DNA from: SURF-21 sp964462595
Lineage (GTDB): Bacteria > Actinomycetota > Geothermincolia > Geothermincolales > RBG-13-55-18
Assembly: GCA_964462595.1 (NCBI GenBank)
Contig: CAYWXM010000046.1
Location: 1 to 64,000 of the forward strand
Direction of reading: 5' to 3'
DNA length: 64,000 nucleotides
Shown here: piece by piece, positions 43,588 through 51,643 of the stretch
Position numbering within the stretch: the stretch's first letter is position 1
Layout of the letters: each line of letters starts with the position of its first letter
Notes under the pieces: model-generated
Told to the model about the DNA's origin: nothing
Databases searched by the model: none
What the model saw: only the letters and a program-made list of their open reading frames with translations
Translations under genes and position numbers: made by a program

Positions 43588-44479
43588 GATAGCCTACTTC
43601 GCCTCAGAGACCTGGGGTTCGCTGCGCAAGAACCTGATCCTGGCCGTGGCGGCAATCGCCGTGGTGGCGGTATCCCTGGGCATCCTGGGCCTGGTGGTCA
43701 TGGGCTGGAACATGTTCAGCAATATGATCAAGAATGCCGAGCGCAAGGTGGGCGAGGTCGATATCTACCTCTCCGACCTCACCACGGAGGAGGAGCGCCA
43801 GGCTATAGAGGCATTCCTGGTCAGCATACCGGAGGTGGACCCGCTCGAGGTCATATACAAGGACAAGGATACCGCCCTGCAGGAGTTCAAGGAGAGGTTC
43901 AAGGACCAGCCGGAGCTGTGGGAATATATAGACGAGAACCCGCTGCCCAACTCCTACGAGCTTTCGACCAAGGACCCCAAGGACGTGGGCAAGGTGGTGG
44001 GGGAAATAAGCAACAGCGCGCCATACCGCGAGCGCATCGAGGATATCAAGTCGGCCAGCTCGGCCATAGAGAAGCTGGAGAACATCTTCGACAAGTTCCG
44101 CCAGATCGGCATCATCGGAGTCATCGCCCTGGCCATCATCGCCATACTGCTGGTCTCGGTCACCATCCAGGTAGCCATCTTCGCGCGTCGCAGGGAGATA
44201 GGCATCATGAAGCTGGTGGGCGCCACCAACTGGTTTATCCGCTGGCCTTTTATCATGGAGGGCATACTGGAGGGCCTGGTGGGTTCGCTGATAGCCATCC
44301 TGGTGGCCCTGGCGGTCAAGGTCTGGATACTGGACAAACTCATCGATAACCTGCAATTCCTGCGCCTGTCCCTTTCCCCGGGGCTGCTGCCGGTGCTCAT
44401 CCCTTGCATGATCGTGGGAGGGATAGTCATCGGAGCCCTGGGCAGCGCCTATGCCCTGGGGCGCTTCCTGGAGGTATAG
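43580..44479 (+). CDS. ftsX: Cell-division protein FtsX
   Basis: 299 residues. An N-terminal cytoplasmic tip and TM1 (NLILAVAAIAVVAVSLGILG) are followed by a large extracellular loop (about residues 50-165; FLVSIPEVDPLEVIYKDKD and NPLPNSYELSTKDP). Three more helices sit in the FtsX domain, with IGIMKLVGATNWFIRWPFIME between them. The outer loop binds murein-hydrolase partners. Translationally coupled to ftsE by an 8-nt overlap. The S41 protease 36 bp downstream matches the frequent ftsEX-ctp arrangement. Confidence 0.96.
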   Translation: MNKIAYFASETWGSLRKNLILAVAAIAVVAVSLGILGLVVMGWNMFSNMIKNAERKVGEVDIYLSDLTTEEERQAIEAFLVSIPEVDPLEVIYKDKDTALQEFKERFKDQPELWEYIDENPLPNSYELSTKDPKDVGKVVGEISNSAPYRERIEDIKSASSAIEKLENIFDKFRQIGIIGVIALAIIAILLVSVTIQVAIFARRREIGIMKLVGATNWFIRWPFIMEGILEGLVGSLIAILVALAVKVWILDKLIDNLQFLRLSLSPGLLPVLIPCMIVGGIVIGALGSAYALGRFLEV

Positions 44480-44515
44480 ACGCGACGCGAGGCGGCGTGC
44501 AGAAAGCTGTAAGAC

Positions 44516-45823
44516 ATGGCTTATCCAATACAAGACCCCAGGAGACGCCGGGATCGCGCCGTCATAGCCGTCACCATCGTGCTGACCCTGCTCCTGGTGG
44601 GCTCCTGCTTTGCCATACCGTACCTGCTCTCCTCCGGCGATGAGACCACTTCCGGAGACAGGGACTCGGCGGGAGCCCCGGCTCCTGACGGGGAAACCAG
44701 CGAACTCGAGAAGTTCCTCGCCGACAGCGATTCATACTCCGACGCCCAGGATATCGTGGAGTCCAACTACGTCGACGAGGTGAATGAAGCCGACCTGCTC
44801 TTCGCGGGGGCGCGGGGCATACGCAGGATGGCCGGCGAGGGAGCGGGCGACGATATCCTGGTGGACCGGGGCATCACGGCCATGATCGATTCCCTGGATG
44901 ACCCCCATTCTTCCTATATGAGCGCGGAGGAGCTCGCCATACTGGACACGCAACTCTCGGGCCGCCTCTCCGGCATCGGGGTGGCCATGGAAACCCTGAA
45001 AAGTGAGATCAGGGTGGTGAGGGTGCTGGAGGGGACACCGGCCCAGGAGGTCGGTCTGCAGGATGGGGATATCGTCAAGGTGGTTGACGGCAAGGACATC
45101 TCGGGAATGGATATCAACGAGGTGGTATCACTCATCAGGGGCCCGGAAGGGACCGCGGTAAGGCTGGGGATAACGAGACCCCCATCCTCCGAGATCATAT
45201 ATTTCGATATCCTGAGGCGCGAGATAGAGATCCCCGTGCTGGAAGTGGAGATGAAAGAAGGGGGGGTGGGATATCTGCGACTTACCGACTGGACGCAGGA
45301 CGCGGACGTGAAGATATCCGAAGCCCTCGCCGAACTTGGCGCAAAAGGAGCGAAATCGCTGGTCATAGACCTGAGGTCGAATCCGGGAGGTTACATGGAT
45401 CCCGCCATCGAGGCGGCTGACCTGTTCCTGCGCGACGGGGTTATCGTCTCCTCGCGGGGCCGTATCGTGGGCGCAAGCGAGGAATATAAGGCCGACGAAG
45501 AGTTGGAGTGGGACTTGCCGGTAACCATACTGGTCGACCGCGGCAGCGCCAGCTCGTCCGAGATCTTCGCGGCCGCATTGCGGGAGAACGAGCGTTGCAT
45601 CCTGGTGGGCGAGACGACATTCGGCAAGGGGTCCATCCAGAAGATATTCAGGCAGGATGACGGAACCGGCGTCCGCCTCACCATCGCCCGGTACTATACG
45701 CCCAGCGGCGCCAGCATAGACGACGAAGGCATTACCCCGGACGTGCTGGTCAAGAACCCGGTCGTTGGAGACGAGGACCTGCAGCTGCAAAAGGCCCTGG
45801 AGCTCGCCTTGAGCGAGCTGTGA
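44516..45823 (+). CDS. S41 family C-terminal processing peptidase
   Basis: 435 residues. A short cytoplasmic tail and one transmembrane anchor (VIAVTIVLTLLLVGSCFAIPY) place it outside the membrane. A PDZ domain (LSGRLSGIGVAMETLKSEIR, QDGDIVKVVDGKDI) is followed by the protease core: LVIDLRSNPGGYMDPAIEAA, VDRGSASSSEIFAAAL with the nucleophile Ser, and GETTFGKGSIQ with the catalytic Lys. It probably processes or degrades cell-envelope proteins, perhaps linked to division by its neighbours ftsEX. Convergent with the dodecin gene across a repeat. Confidence 0.93.
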   Translation: MAYPIQDPRRRRDRAVIAVTIVLTLLLVGSCFAIPYLLSSGDETTSGDRDSAGAPAPDGETSELEKFLADSDSYSDAQDIVESNYVDEVNEADLLFAGARGIRRMAGEGAGDDILVDRGITAMIDSLDDPHSSYMSAEELAILDTQLSGRLSGIGVAMETLKSEIRVVRVLEGTPAQEVGLQDGDIVKVVDGKDISGMDINEVVSLIRGPEGTAVRLGITRPPSSEIIYFDILRREIEIPVLEVEMKEGGVGYLRLTDWTQDADVKISEALAELGAKGAKSLVIDLRSNPGGYMDPAIEAADLFLRDGVIVSSRGRIVGASEEYKADEELEWDLPVTILVDRGSASSSEIFAAALRENERCILVGETTFGKGSIQKIFRQDDGTGVRLTIARYYTPSGASIDDEGITPDVLVKNPVVGDEDLQLQKALELALSEL

Positions 45824-45832
45824 GACTTGTAT

Positions 45833-45912
45833 CCCGAGCCCGGGGGTAATACGTATGTGTGCCACCTTACCTTAGCTGCGCTCGGCACAGGCACAGGCAC
45901 CGTCGCGCCGTC
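45833..45912 (+). repeat. Dispersed intergenic repeat, shortened copy
   Basis: Begins CCCGAGCCCGGGGGTAAT, then ACGTATGTGTGCCA and ends GGCACAGGCACCGTCGCGCCG. It shares both flanks of the copy at 47293 but lacks the middle. It lies between the convergent S41 protease and dodecin genes. Confidence 0.65.
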
Positions 45913-45917
45913 CTTTT

Positions 45918-46115
45918 CTAAGGTGATGGTTCCACGGCAACTTTGATGACGACCTGGAACTCTTTTATCTTGCCCTCGCGCACCGATCCCCTCTCCTCGA
46001 CTATCTGGAAGAAGTGCACTACCTCGCCCGAGGCGATCAGGCTTTCCACCGCTTCCCTCACGGCCTCCGAGTAGCCCAGGGGGGAACTTCCGACGACCTC
46101 GATGAATTTCAGCAA
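45918..46115 (-). CDS. Dodecin family protein
   Basis: 65 residues from a TTG start at 46115 with AAAGGAG 5 nt upstream. LKFIEVVGSSPLGYSEAVRE, FFQIVEERGSVREGKIKEFQ and VVIKVAVEP match dodecins, 12-subunit shells that store flavin or coenzyme A. The usual SWEEA after the VVGxS is here GYSEA, and the aromatic W of flavin binders is replaced (HFFQIVEERG), so the ligand may differ. A longer open frame upstream lacks support. Confidence 0.8.
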   Translation of the reverse strand: MLKFIEVVGSSPLGYSEAVREAVESLIASGEVVHFFQIVEERGSVREGKIKEFQVVIKVAVEPSP

Positions 46116-46200
46116 GCCGGCTCCTTTCCGTCTATGGTTATCGGCCTTTCGTTCTCGGCCTGGTCCTTTTTGCTGGTTCTGATCGTAAGCAATGGGAACC

Positions 46201-46223
46201 GGGGCCGGGTTAAACCCGGCCCC
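46201..46223. other. Perfect 9-bp stem-loop downstream of ssrA
   Basis: GGGGCCGGG (46201-46209) pairs with CCCGGCCCC (46215-46223) around a 5-nt loop. There is no T run on either side. It could end the minus-strand ssrA transcript in a U-poor, actinobacterial-style manner. The function is inferred. Confidence 0.4.
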
Positions 46224-46357
46224 GTTAGCTTCGCGACGCGTTCTATCCCTTGCCGAGAATCGGCCGGGCCTTGTCGTTTCTCGCCTCCGGCTCGCAAAGC
46301 AGGACACGGCCTTTCCCTCGCTGGGATCGGTGCCAGGATGAATCCTGACCCCTTGAA

Positions 46358-46702
46358 TGGTGGAGGCGGGGGGAGTCGAACCCCCGTCCAGAAACCCGGC
46401 CAGGTGGGCTCTACGAGCGTATTCGCCGCTTGATTTTCGCCACCGCCCCGCCCGGCGAAAGGCCTGGCGGAGACTATCCCGAAAAAATGTCCCTAAGCCT
46501 TAACGGGAATGGGGCCTCGGTGATCCCGCTTGATGACGCCCCTTCTCCGGCCGCGGGCCTTCCAGAGAGGAACGGACTGCTTACGCAGCCAGTGCTAACT
46601 CACTGTCAGCTTTTATTTTATTTTCCCGATTGCTGACGAGGCTCGGGCCCCCGGCTCGCTCCCGCGCTGCCCGCCGATCCCTGTCGAAACCGTTTCGCCC
46701 CC
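46358..46702 (-). ncRNA. ssrA: Transfer-messenger RNA (tmRNA)
   Basis: 345 nt. The 5' end GGGGGCG (46702-46696) pairs with 3' CGCCUCC, followed by A and CCA at 46360-46358. The T arm is GGGGGUUCGACUCCCCC and the 5' part contains GGUUUCGACAGGG. The tag frame on the minus strand is GCT GAC AGT GAG TTA GCA CTG GCT GCG TAA (46610-46581), giving ADSELALAA. A at -4 and T at -5 before the resume codon fit tmRNA rules. It rescues stalled ribosomes with SmpB, whose gene lies 42 bp upstream on the same strand. Confidence 0.95.
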
Positions 46703-46744
46703 AGGTTTTCAAGGTGCTTCCATATTCTCCACATAACTATTCTA

Positions 46745-47218
46745 TCACTCTTCTCTCGCCCTGCCGCCGGATTTCATCATGCGCTCCATGTCGCGGCGGG
46801 CCTCTCTATCCATGATATCGCGGCGGCGGTCGGCCTTGGCCTTGCCCCGGGCAAGTCCCAGCTCGACCTTTATCTTCCCCCTGTCGCTGAGGAAAAGGCG
46901 CAGGGGGACCAGGGTGTAGCCCTTTTCGTTCACCTTGCCCTCCAGCCGCCGTATCTCCTCCTTGTGCATGAGGACCTTCCTCACGCGCAGGGGCTCATGG
47001 TTGAAGGCGCCGCCGTGGCTGTAGGGCGCGATGTGGACGTTCTCCAGGAAGAGCTCGCCGCCCTTCACCCTGGCGAAGCTGTCGCGCAGGTTGGCCCTTC
47101 CCTCGCGGATGGATTTCACCTCAGACCCGAGCAGGGCCAGCCCGGCCTCGTATTTCTCCTCTATGTGGTAGTCATGCCTGGCCTTGCGGTTCTCGGCCAG
47201 GGTTTTAACCATCGCCAT
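46745..47218 (-). CDS. smpB: SsrA-binding protein SmpB
   Basis: 157 residues. NRKARHDYHIEEKYEAGLAL, LGSEVKSIREGRANLRDSFA, ELFLENVHIAPYSHGGAFNH, KVLMHKEEIRRLEGKVNEKG, YTLVPLRLFLSDRGKIKVEL and LARGKAKADRR are all canonical. The C-terminal basic tail enters the ribosomal decoding site. GGGAGGA stands 4 nt before the ATG. It is directly upstream of ssrA, its RNA partner. Confidence 0.98.
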   Translation of the reverse strand: MAMVKTLAENRKARHDYHIEEKYEAGLALLGSEVKSIREGRANLRDSFARVKGGELFLENVHIAPYSHGGAFNHEPLRVRKVLMHKEEIRRLEGKVNEKGYTLVPLRLFLSDRGKIKVELGLARGKAKADRRRDIMDREARRDMERMMKSGGRAREE

Positions 47219-47292
47219 GACGTCCTCCCTTTAAACGGCATGGAATATCATACCGCAAGCCCCGAGTGCGGAGGAAATGAGAGGTTTTTGTT

Positions 47293-47439
47293 CCCGAGCC
47301 CGGGGGTAATACGTATACGTGCCAGGCCTGACACAAGTTCTGTGAAGCCCACTAAAAAATCAAACGCGACCCTGAACTTGTCCAGGCACAGGCACCGTCG
47401 CGCCGCCCTCCAGGCGTCGCTGTCGCTTTCGCGATGCAA
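47293..47439 (+). repeat. Dispersed intergenic repeat, reference copy
   Basis: About 147 bp starting CCCGAGCCCGGGGGTAATAC, then GTATACGTGCCAGGCCTGAC, later CTTGTCCAGGCACAGGCACC and ending GTCGCTTTCGCGATGCA. Related copies: 45833-45912 (same strand, shortened), 40126-40214 and 57753-57961 (opposite strand), and a solo end at 28373. All are intergenic. Internal segments (GGCCTG, CAGGC, CGCGA) are self-complementary, so a folded RNA or MITE is possible. Confidence 0.65.
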
Positions 47440-47466
47440 ACCACGGAGGTTTGTGCGCATACAGAC

Positions 47467-47646
47467 GTGTTACGTAACGGAAGTGGCAGCGAAGACGCAG
47501 CGCTTCAGATCGACCCCCGGTTCTCGGGAACCTTCGAGGGCGAGGTGAAGGTTGTCGAGGAGAGCGATTACGCCGACATCCAGCGCCTGCTGCAGAGCGG
47601 CAAGGTGCTCATGGACAAGATGGGTGATGAAGGCGGCGGCGCCTGA
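47467..47646 (+). pseudogene. Possible C-terminal gene fragment next to the repeat
   Basis: The frame reads IDPRFSGTFEGEVKVVEESD, YADIQRLLQSGKVLMDKMGD and EGGGA, with coding-like composition and a stop at 47646. GTG 47467 has no ribosome binding site. It may be the tail of a gene whose front was lost where the repeat now lies. The family is not recognised. Confidence 0.3.
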
Positions 47647-47754
47647 AGCTGCAGGCGCGTGGGGGGCGCGGCCGTCCGCGCCCCTCTTTTATGTGCCGGG
47701 AGTGTTATGCTATACGCCAGAGCGAAATCGGTTTCAACACAAGGGGAGACCCGC

Positions 47755-48465
47755 ATGCTGGCCAGGATTTCCGAGGACCTCTACCGCATCAGGGGCTCCT
47801 TCGGCAGCAATATTTACCTTATAACCGAGGGCGGGCTGACGCTCGTGGACGGGGGTTTCCCCATGGACCTCCCGGTTATCCACCTGGGCTTGAGAGAGCT
47901 GGGCGCCGCGCCGGGCGATATCGATCTGGTCATCGCCACCCACTACCACGGCGACCACACGGGCACGGTGGCCGGCTTGCGCAGGCGGTACGGGGTGCGC
48001 GCGGCCATACACAGGGAAGACGGAGCCTTTGCCAGTGGAGAGCGTCCCCAGGAGACCACGGAGGTGGCCTTCGCCAAGCTTCTGTTCTATACGGCATTGT
48101 GGCCTCTCTTCCGTTACCGCCACTTTCAGCCCGACCGCCTTCTCGAGGAAGGGGAGGTGATAGACCTCCTGGGTGGCCTGGAAGTGATGCACACCCCGGG
48201 CCATTCCCCGGGCAGCATATGCCTCTATGGCGGCAGGCGGGGTATACTTTTTAGCGGCGACCTGCTGCGCAACGAAAGGGGCGTGCTCGCAGGCCCTCCA
48301 CCGCATTTCACTCCGGACGAACACGCGGCCCGCAGGTCCCTGGAGAGGTTGTCGGACCTGGACTTCGATATATTGCTGCCGGGACACGGCGCGGTGATCC
48401 TGGAGGGAGCGGGGGACCGTTACCGGGCTTACCTGGGGGAAGGCAGGATCTGGCCCCTGCAATAG
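47755..48465 (+). CDS. MBL-fold metallo-hydrolase
   Basis: 236 residues. The zinc motif THYHGDHTG, VMHTPGHSPGSICLY, LFSGDLL and a final LLPGHG give the full set of metallo-beta-lactamase ligands (HxHxDH, H, D, H). ATG 47755 follows AGGGGAGA with 5-nt spacing; the longer open frame to 47659 lacks support. It is similar in layout to glyoxalase-II-like and quorum-quenching-like hydrolases, but the substrate cannot be read. Convergent with the GMC oxidoreductase gene. Confidence 0.85.
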   Translation: MLARISEDLYRIRGSFGSNIYLITEGGLTLVDGGFPMDLPVIHLGLRELGAAPGDIDLVIATHYHGDHTGTVAGLRRRYGVRAAIHREDGAFASGERPQETTEVAFAKLLFYTALWPLFRYRHFQPDRLLEEGEVIDLLGGLEVMHTPGHSPGSICLYGGRRGILFSGDLLRNERGVLAGPPPHFTPDEHAARRSLERLSDLDFDILLPGHGAVILEGAGDRYRAYLGEGRIWPLQ

Positions 48466-48571
48466 CCTGGGGTCACCCCTCCATTTTCCACACCTGGGGC
48501 CAGGCCTACACGCTTCGGCAGATAGTCCGGCGCGTTGGGTGGGGGTGCGCAGGGGGAGGCTCCATGCTGTC

Positions 48572-50179
48572 TCAGCCGCGCCGCGCAGCGGACTCCTTCT
48601 CGGCGCGCAGGCGGGCCCGCAACCTCTCTAGCCGGCTGGAACGTTTCCCCTCGAAAGAGCCTTCGCCGAGGCGGTCGTCGATGAAGCCCGCGGTGCGCAT
48701 GGCCAGGGCCATGATGGTCAGCTGGGGATTGACCCCGAGCGAGGTCGGCAGCACGCTGGCGTCGCATATAAATAGGTTTTCCACTTCCCAGGCCTCGCCG
48801 GTGCTCTTGACCACGGAGTTGTAGGGGTCGGACCCCATGGCGCAGGTGCCCATGGGGTGATAGGCGCTGAGGCCGAGGACACTGGCTTTCTTGAGGCTTG
48901 TGCGGGCCAGACGGCTTAAGTCGCGCGAGCCGAACAGCTCTTTGAAGCCCTCGATGGGGGTGTAGACGCGCCTGGCCCCAGCCGCGAACCAGATCTCCGC
49001 CATGAGCAACACCGAGCGCTTCATTCTCTCCAGGTCACCTCGCCCGAGATTGTAAAACGTGAGCGGCTGGCGCGCGGACGGTCCCGCGACCACCTTGCCC
49101 GTCGAGTCGTGCTCGCTGATCATGGAGCCGAAGCTGCCGATGTAGGGGTATTTCCACATGGTCTCGGCATGCCGCCTCCCTCCCCAGGGGAGTGTTATGG
49201 CCATCACCGCAGGTGGGAGGGTGACCCCCTCCAGCATTATCCCTTCGGGGGCGAACTCGTCCACGTATGCGCTCTGGGGGATACCCTTGGGGTTACCGAG
49301 CGGCTCGTCCATGAGGGCCAGAGCCGCGCCGCAGGGATGGATGGACAGGTTCTCGCCCACCCGGCCCGACTCGAGGCAGAGGCGGTTGTGCATAAGCAGG
49401 GAGGGGGTCTGCATGGCGCCGCCAGCCAGCACGACCACCGAGGCCTTGACCTCGATGTGGCTGGTTTTTTTCCCGCTTAAGGGGTCGAGGAAGCGGCCGC
49501 GCACGCCCGTGGCCTTGCCGCCATGCACCAGGATACGCTCGACGCGGCACCTGGTATAGATATCCGCGCCCGCCCTTACCGCGTCGGGTATATAGGAGAC
49601 GTTGACGCTCTGCTTGGCGCCGGATGGGCAGCCGTACGCGCATACGCCGTAACCCTCGCAATCCTTGGCGTTGCGGGGCAGGAAACCGCCGCAATACCCG
49701 AGCTTCTCGGCCGAGTGCAGGAAAAGTATGTTGTTTACGCCGGCTACCTCGGGGTCGGCGCGCTTTACGAAGAGGTACTCCTCTATCGCCCCGTAGAGGA
49801 GGTTGAGCTCGTCCTCGGTGAGGTCCTTGAGCCCGCATTCGAGGTGCCAGCGCTTGAGCACGTGGCGGGGCAGGCGCAGGCAGGTCCCGGAATTTATGGT
49901 GGTGGTGCCGCCCACCGTCTTGCCCTGGGGGACGATGATAGTGGGAAGGCCCAGGGTAACGGACTGGCTCGCGTCTCGGTAAAGGCGGGTGAAAGCCTGT
50001 CCGGGCCGGAAATCGAAGTCCTCACGCTGGAAGTACCCGCCCTCTTCCAGGACGGCGACGCTGTACCCCGCTTCCGCGAGCTCCTTGGCGATGGGGCCGC
50101 CCCCCGCCCCCGAGCCGATAATGGCCACGTCCGCCTCGCGCCTGACGTTTCCCGTCAACTCCTCGGGTTTGACGATCAT
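48572..50179 (-). CDS. GMC family FAD-dependent oxidoreductase
   Basis: 535 residues. N-terminal FAD loop VAIIGSGAGGGPIAKELAEA, GKTVGGTTTINSGTCLRLP, a Cys-containing segment CEGYGVCAYGCPSGAKQSV, VVLAGGAMQTPSLL, and a C-terminal LSAYHPMGTCAMG plus DASVLPTSLGVNPQLTIMAL. These mark glucose-methanol-choline oxidoreductases, closest to the cholesterol-oxidase and gluconate-dehydrogenase side. The Cys cluster may bind an iron-sulfur or structural metal. Coupled by ATGA to an upstream small subunit-like gene. The substrate is an alcohol of unknown identity. Confidence 0.88.
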   Translation of the reverse strand: MIVKPEELTGNVRREADVAIIGSGAGGGPIAKELAEAGYSVAVLEEGGYFQREDFDFRPGQAFTRLYRDASQSVTLGLPTIIVPQGKTVGGTTTINSGTCLRLPRHVLKRWHLECGLKDLTEDELNLLYGAIEEYLFVKRADPEVAGVNNILFLHSAEKLGYCGGFLPRNAKDCEGYGVCAYGCPSGAKQSVNVSYIPDAVRAGADIYTRCRVERILVHGGKATGVRGRFLDPLSGKKTSHIEVKASVVVLAGGAMQTPSLLMHNRLCLESGRVGENLSIHPCGAALALMDEPLGNPKGIPQSAYVDEFAPEGIMLEGVTLPPAVMAITLPWGGRRHAETMWKYPYIGSFGSMISEHDSTGKVVAGPSARQPLTFYNLGRGDLERMKRSVLLMAEIWFAAGARRVYTPIEGFKELFGSRDLSRLARTSLKKASVLGLSAYHPMGTCAMGSDPYNSVVKSTGEAWEVENLFICDASVLPTSLGVNPQLTIMALAMRTAGFIDDRLGEGSFEGKRSSRLERLRARLRAEKESAARRG

Positions 50180-50583
50180 CTCTGTACCCCTCTCAGCGAA
50201 GCTTCCTCTCGCATGGCCGCGATGTCGAAACCCAGCGGTGCCTGCAAATCGTCGCGGTTGTAATGGGACATGTATATGGGGGTGCCGAGCACGGTCGGTA
50301 TCGCGCTGAGAACGGAGATGCGGTGTGAATACAGGGACTGTATAAAATCGTCCGCCTCGTCGGGGGGCAGGGCATATACGGATTTCCCCCGCGTCACCAG
50401 GCAGAGGGCCTGCAGGGCCAGCATCATGCCGTAGAACAGGAAGCGGAAGGCGGGGGTACCCGCGCGCAGGAATTCACGGCTGAACTCGACCATGCCGTCG
50501 GGGTCGGAGGCCGGTAGCCCCTCGACCGGCTCTATGAAAACGGGCGCGAGGCGCCTGAGCCTGCGCGCGAAATAATCTCTCAT
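50176..50583 (-). CDS. Small partner protein of the GMC oxidoreductase
   Basis: 135 residues. The region REFLRAGTPAFRFLFYGMML, ALPPDEADDFIQSLYSHRIS and LSAIPTVLGTPIYMSHYNRD resembles proteins encoded next to GMC enzymes, such as gluconate 2-dehydrogenase subunit 3-like partners. One hydrophobic segment (FRFLFYGMMLALQALCLV) could sit in the membrane. It is the first gene of the two-gene operon and overlaps the oxidoreductase start by 4 nt. The precise role is inferred from pairing. Confidence 0.6.
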   Translation of the reverse strand: MRDYFARRLRRLAPVFIEPVEGLPASDPDGMVEFSREFLRAGTPAFRFLFYGMMLALQALCLVTRGKSVYALPPDEADDFIQSLYSHRISVLSAIPTVLGTPIYMSHYNRDDLQAPLGFDIAAMREEASLRGVQR

Positions 50584-50638
50584 CTCCTCACCCCTTGCAG
50601 TATGCCGTTCAGCTTCGTATCGTATTACGGTTAAATGG

Positions 50639-50682
50639 CTTATACACCTCTAATCGAACATATTAAGCGTATAGTGTATAAG
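50639..50682. promoter_or_regulatory. Inverted repeat in the divergent GMC-murI promoter region
   Basis: CTTATACAC (50639-50647) and GTGTATAAG (50674-50682) are perfect complements separated by 26 bp of AT-rich DNA. They lie between the minus-strand GMC operon and the plus-strand murI operon. The spacing (about three helical turns) and symmetry suit a dimeric regulator or looped operator. Which operon it controls is not determined. Confidence 0.45.
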
Positions 50683-50824
50683 GGTCAACGCGCCCCTCCT
50701 CGCGTGACTGGCGCGGGATGGACAGCGGAACACGTGTGCTAGAATCTAATGGCGCTTCGGACGCGAGGTGCCGGTAAAGGATATGGTTCCCGCCGGGCAA
50801 ACAGGATCAAGGGAGGTCGAGGCC

Positions 50825-51643
50825 TTGAACGAGGCTCCCATAGGGATGTTCGACTCCGGGGTCGGGGGGCTCACGGTCATGAAGGCCGTGATGCGCAGGC
50901 TTCCCGGCGAGTCCATCTGCTATTTCGGGGATAACGCCCGCGGCCCTTACGGCCCCCGGGACGCGAAAGAGATACGCGATTTCGCCATCGAGATAGCCTG
51001 TTATCTGGAGAACCAGGGGGTCAAGCTCATCGTTATCGCCTGCAATTCCGCTACCTCCGCCGGCCTGCTGGAAGTGCAACGCAGATGCCGGATACCCGTT
51101 CTGGGCGTGGTGGAGCCCGGCGCACGCGGTGCGGTACAGGCCACGGTCAACCGCCGCATCGGGGTCATAGGCACCCGGGCCACCATAGCCAGCCGCGCCT
51201 ATCTCAAGGCCATTCACGCCCTGGACGCGGGGGCGGAGGTACACTCCCGTGCCTGCCCCTCGCTGGTGGATTTCGTGGAGAGGGGAGAGGTATCGGGAAG
51301 GCAGGTTGAAGAAGAGGTAAGCCGCTACCTGGCCCCTCTGGTCAGGCGTGGGGTGGATACCCTGGTCCTGGGGTGCACCCACTATCCCCTGATCAGCGAG
51401 GTTATAGGCGAAGTGGCGGGAGAGGGCGTGAGCCTGATCAGCTCCGACCAGGAGGTGGCGAGGGAAGTGGAGGAGAACCTCGCCCGCAGGGGGTATTTGC
51501 GCGGCGCCGCCTCCCCGCCGAGCTATCGTTTTATCTGTTCCGGCGACGTCGAACGGGCCGTCGAGCTGGGTCGCGTCTTTCTGGGGCCCGAAGTGGATAA
51601 CGTGGAAAAGGTCGAACTGCCGCTGATGGGGAGGACATCTTGA
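50825..51643 (+). CDS. murI: Glutamate racemase
   Basis: About 272 residues. It makes D-glutamate for peptidoglycan. Signatures: IGMFDSGVGGLTVMKAVMRR, YFGDNARGPYGPR, VIACNSATSAGLLE (first catalytic Cys), LGVVEPGARGAV and TLVLGCTHYPLISE (second catalytic Cys). TTG 50825 is chosen because GGGAGGT stands 7 nt upstream and the protein then starts MNEAPIGMFDSG, like the family; a GTG at 50768 is the longer alternative. First gene of a four-gene operon with short overlaps. Confidence 0.95.
   Translation: MNEAPIGMFDSGVGGLTVMKAVMRRLPGESICYFGDNARGPYGPRDAKEIRDFAIEIACYLENQGVKLIVIACNSATSAGLLEVQRRCRIPVLGVVEPGARGAVQATVNRRIGVIGTRATIASRAYLKAIHALDAGAEVHSRACPSLVDFVERGEVSGRQVEEEVSRYLAPLVRRGVDTLVLGCTHYPLISEVIGEVAGEGVSLISSDQEVAREVEENLARRGYLRGAASPPSYRFICSGDVERAVELGRVFLGPEVDNVEKVELPLMGRTS

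Larger units (their letters stand above)
47219..47754. other. Spacer with repeat and gene fragment
   Basis: About 530 bp between smpB (minus) and the hydrolase (plus). It contains the reference repeat copy and the small coding fragment; the last part carries AGGGGAGA, the ribosome binding site for 47755. Confidence 0.4.
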
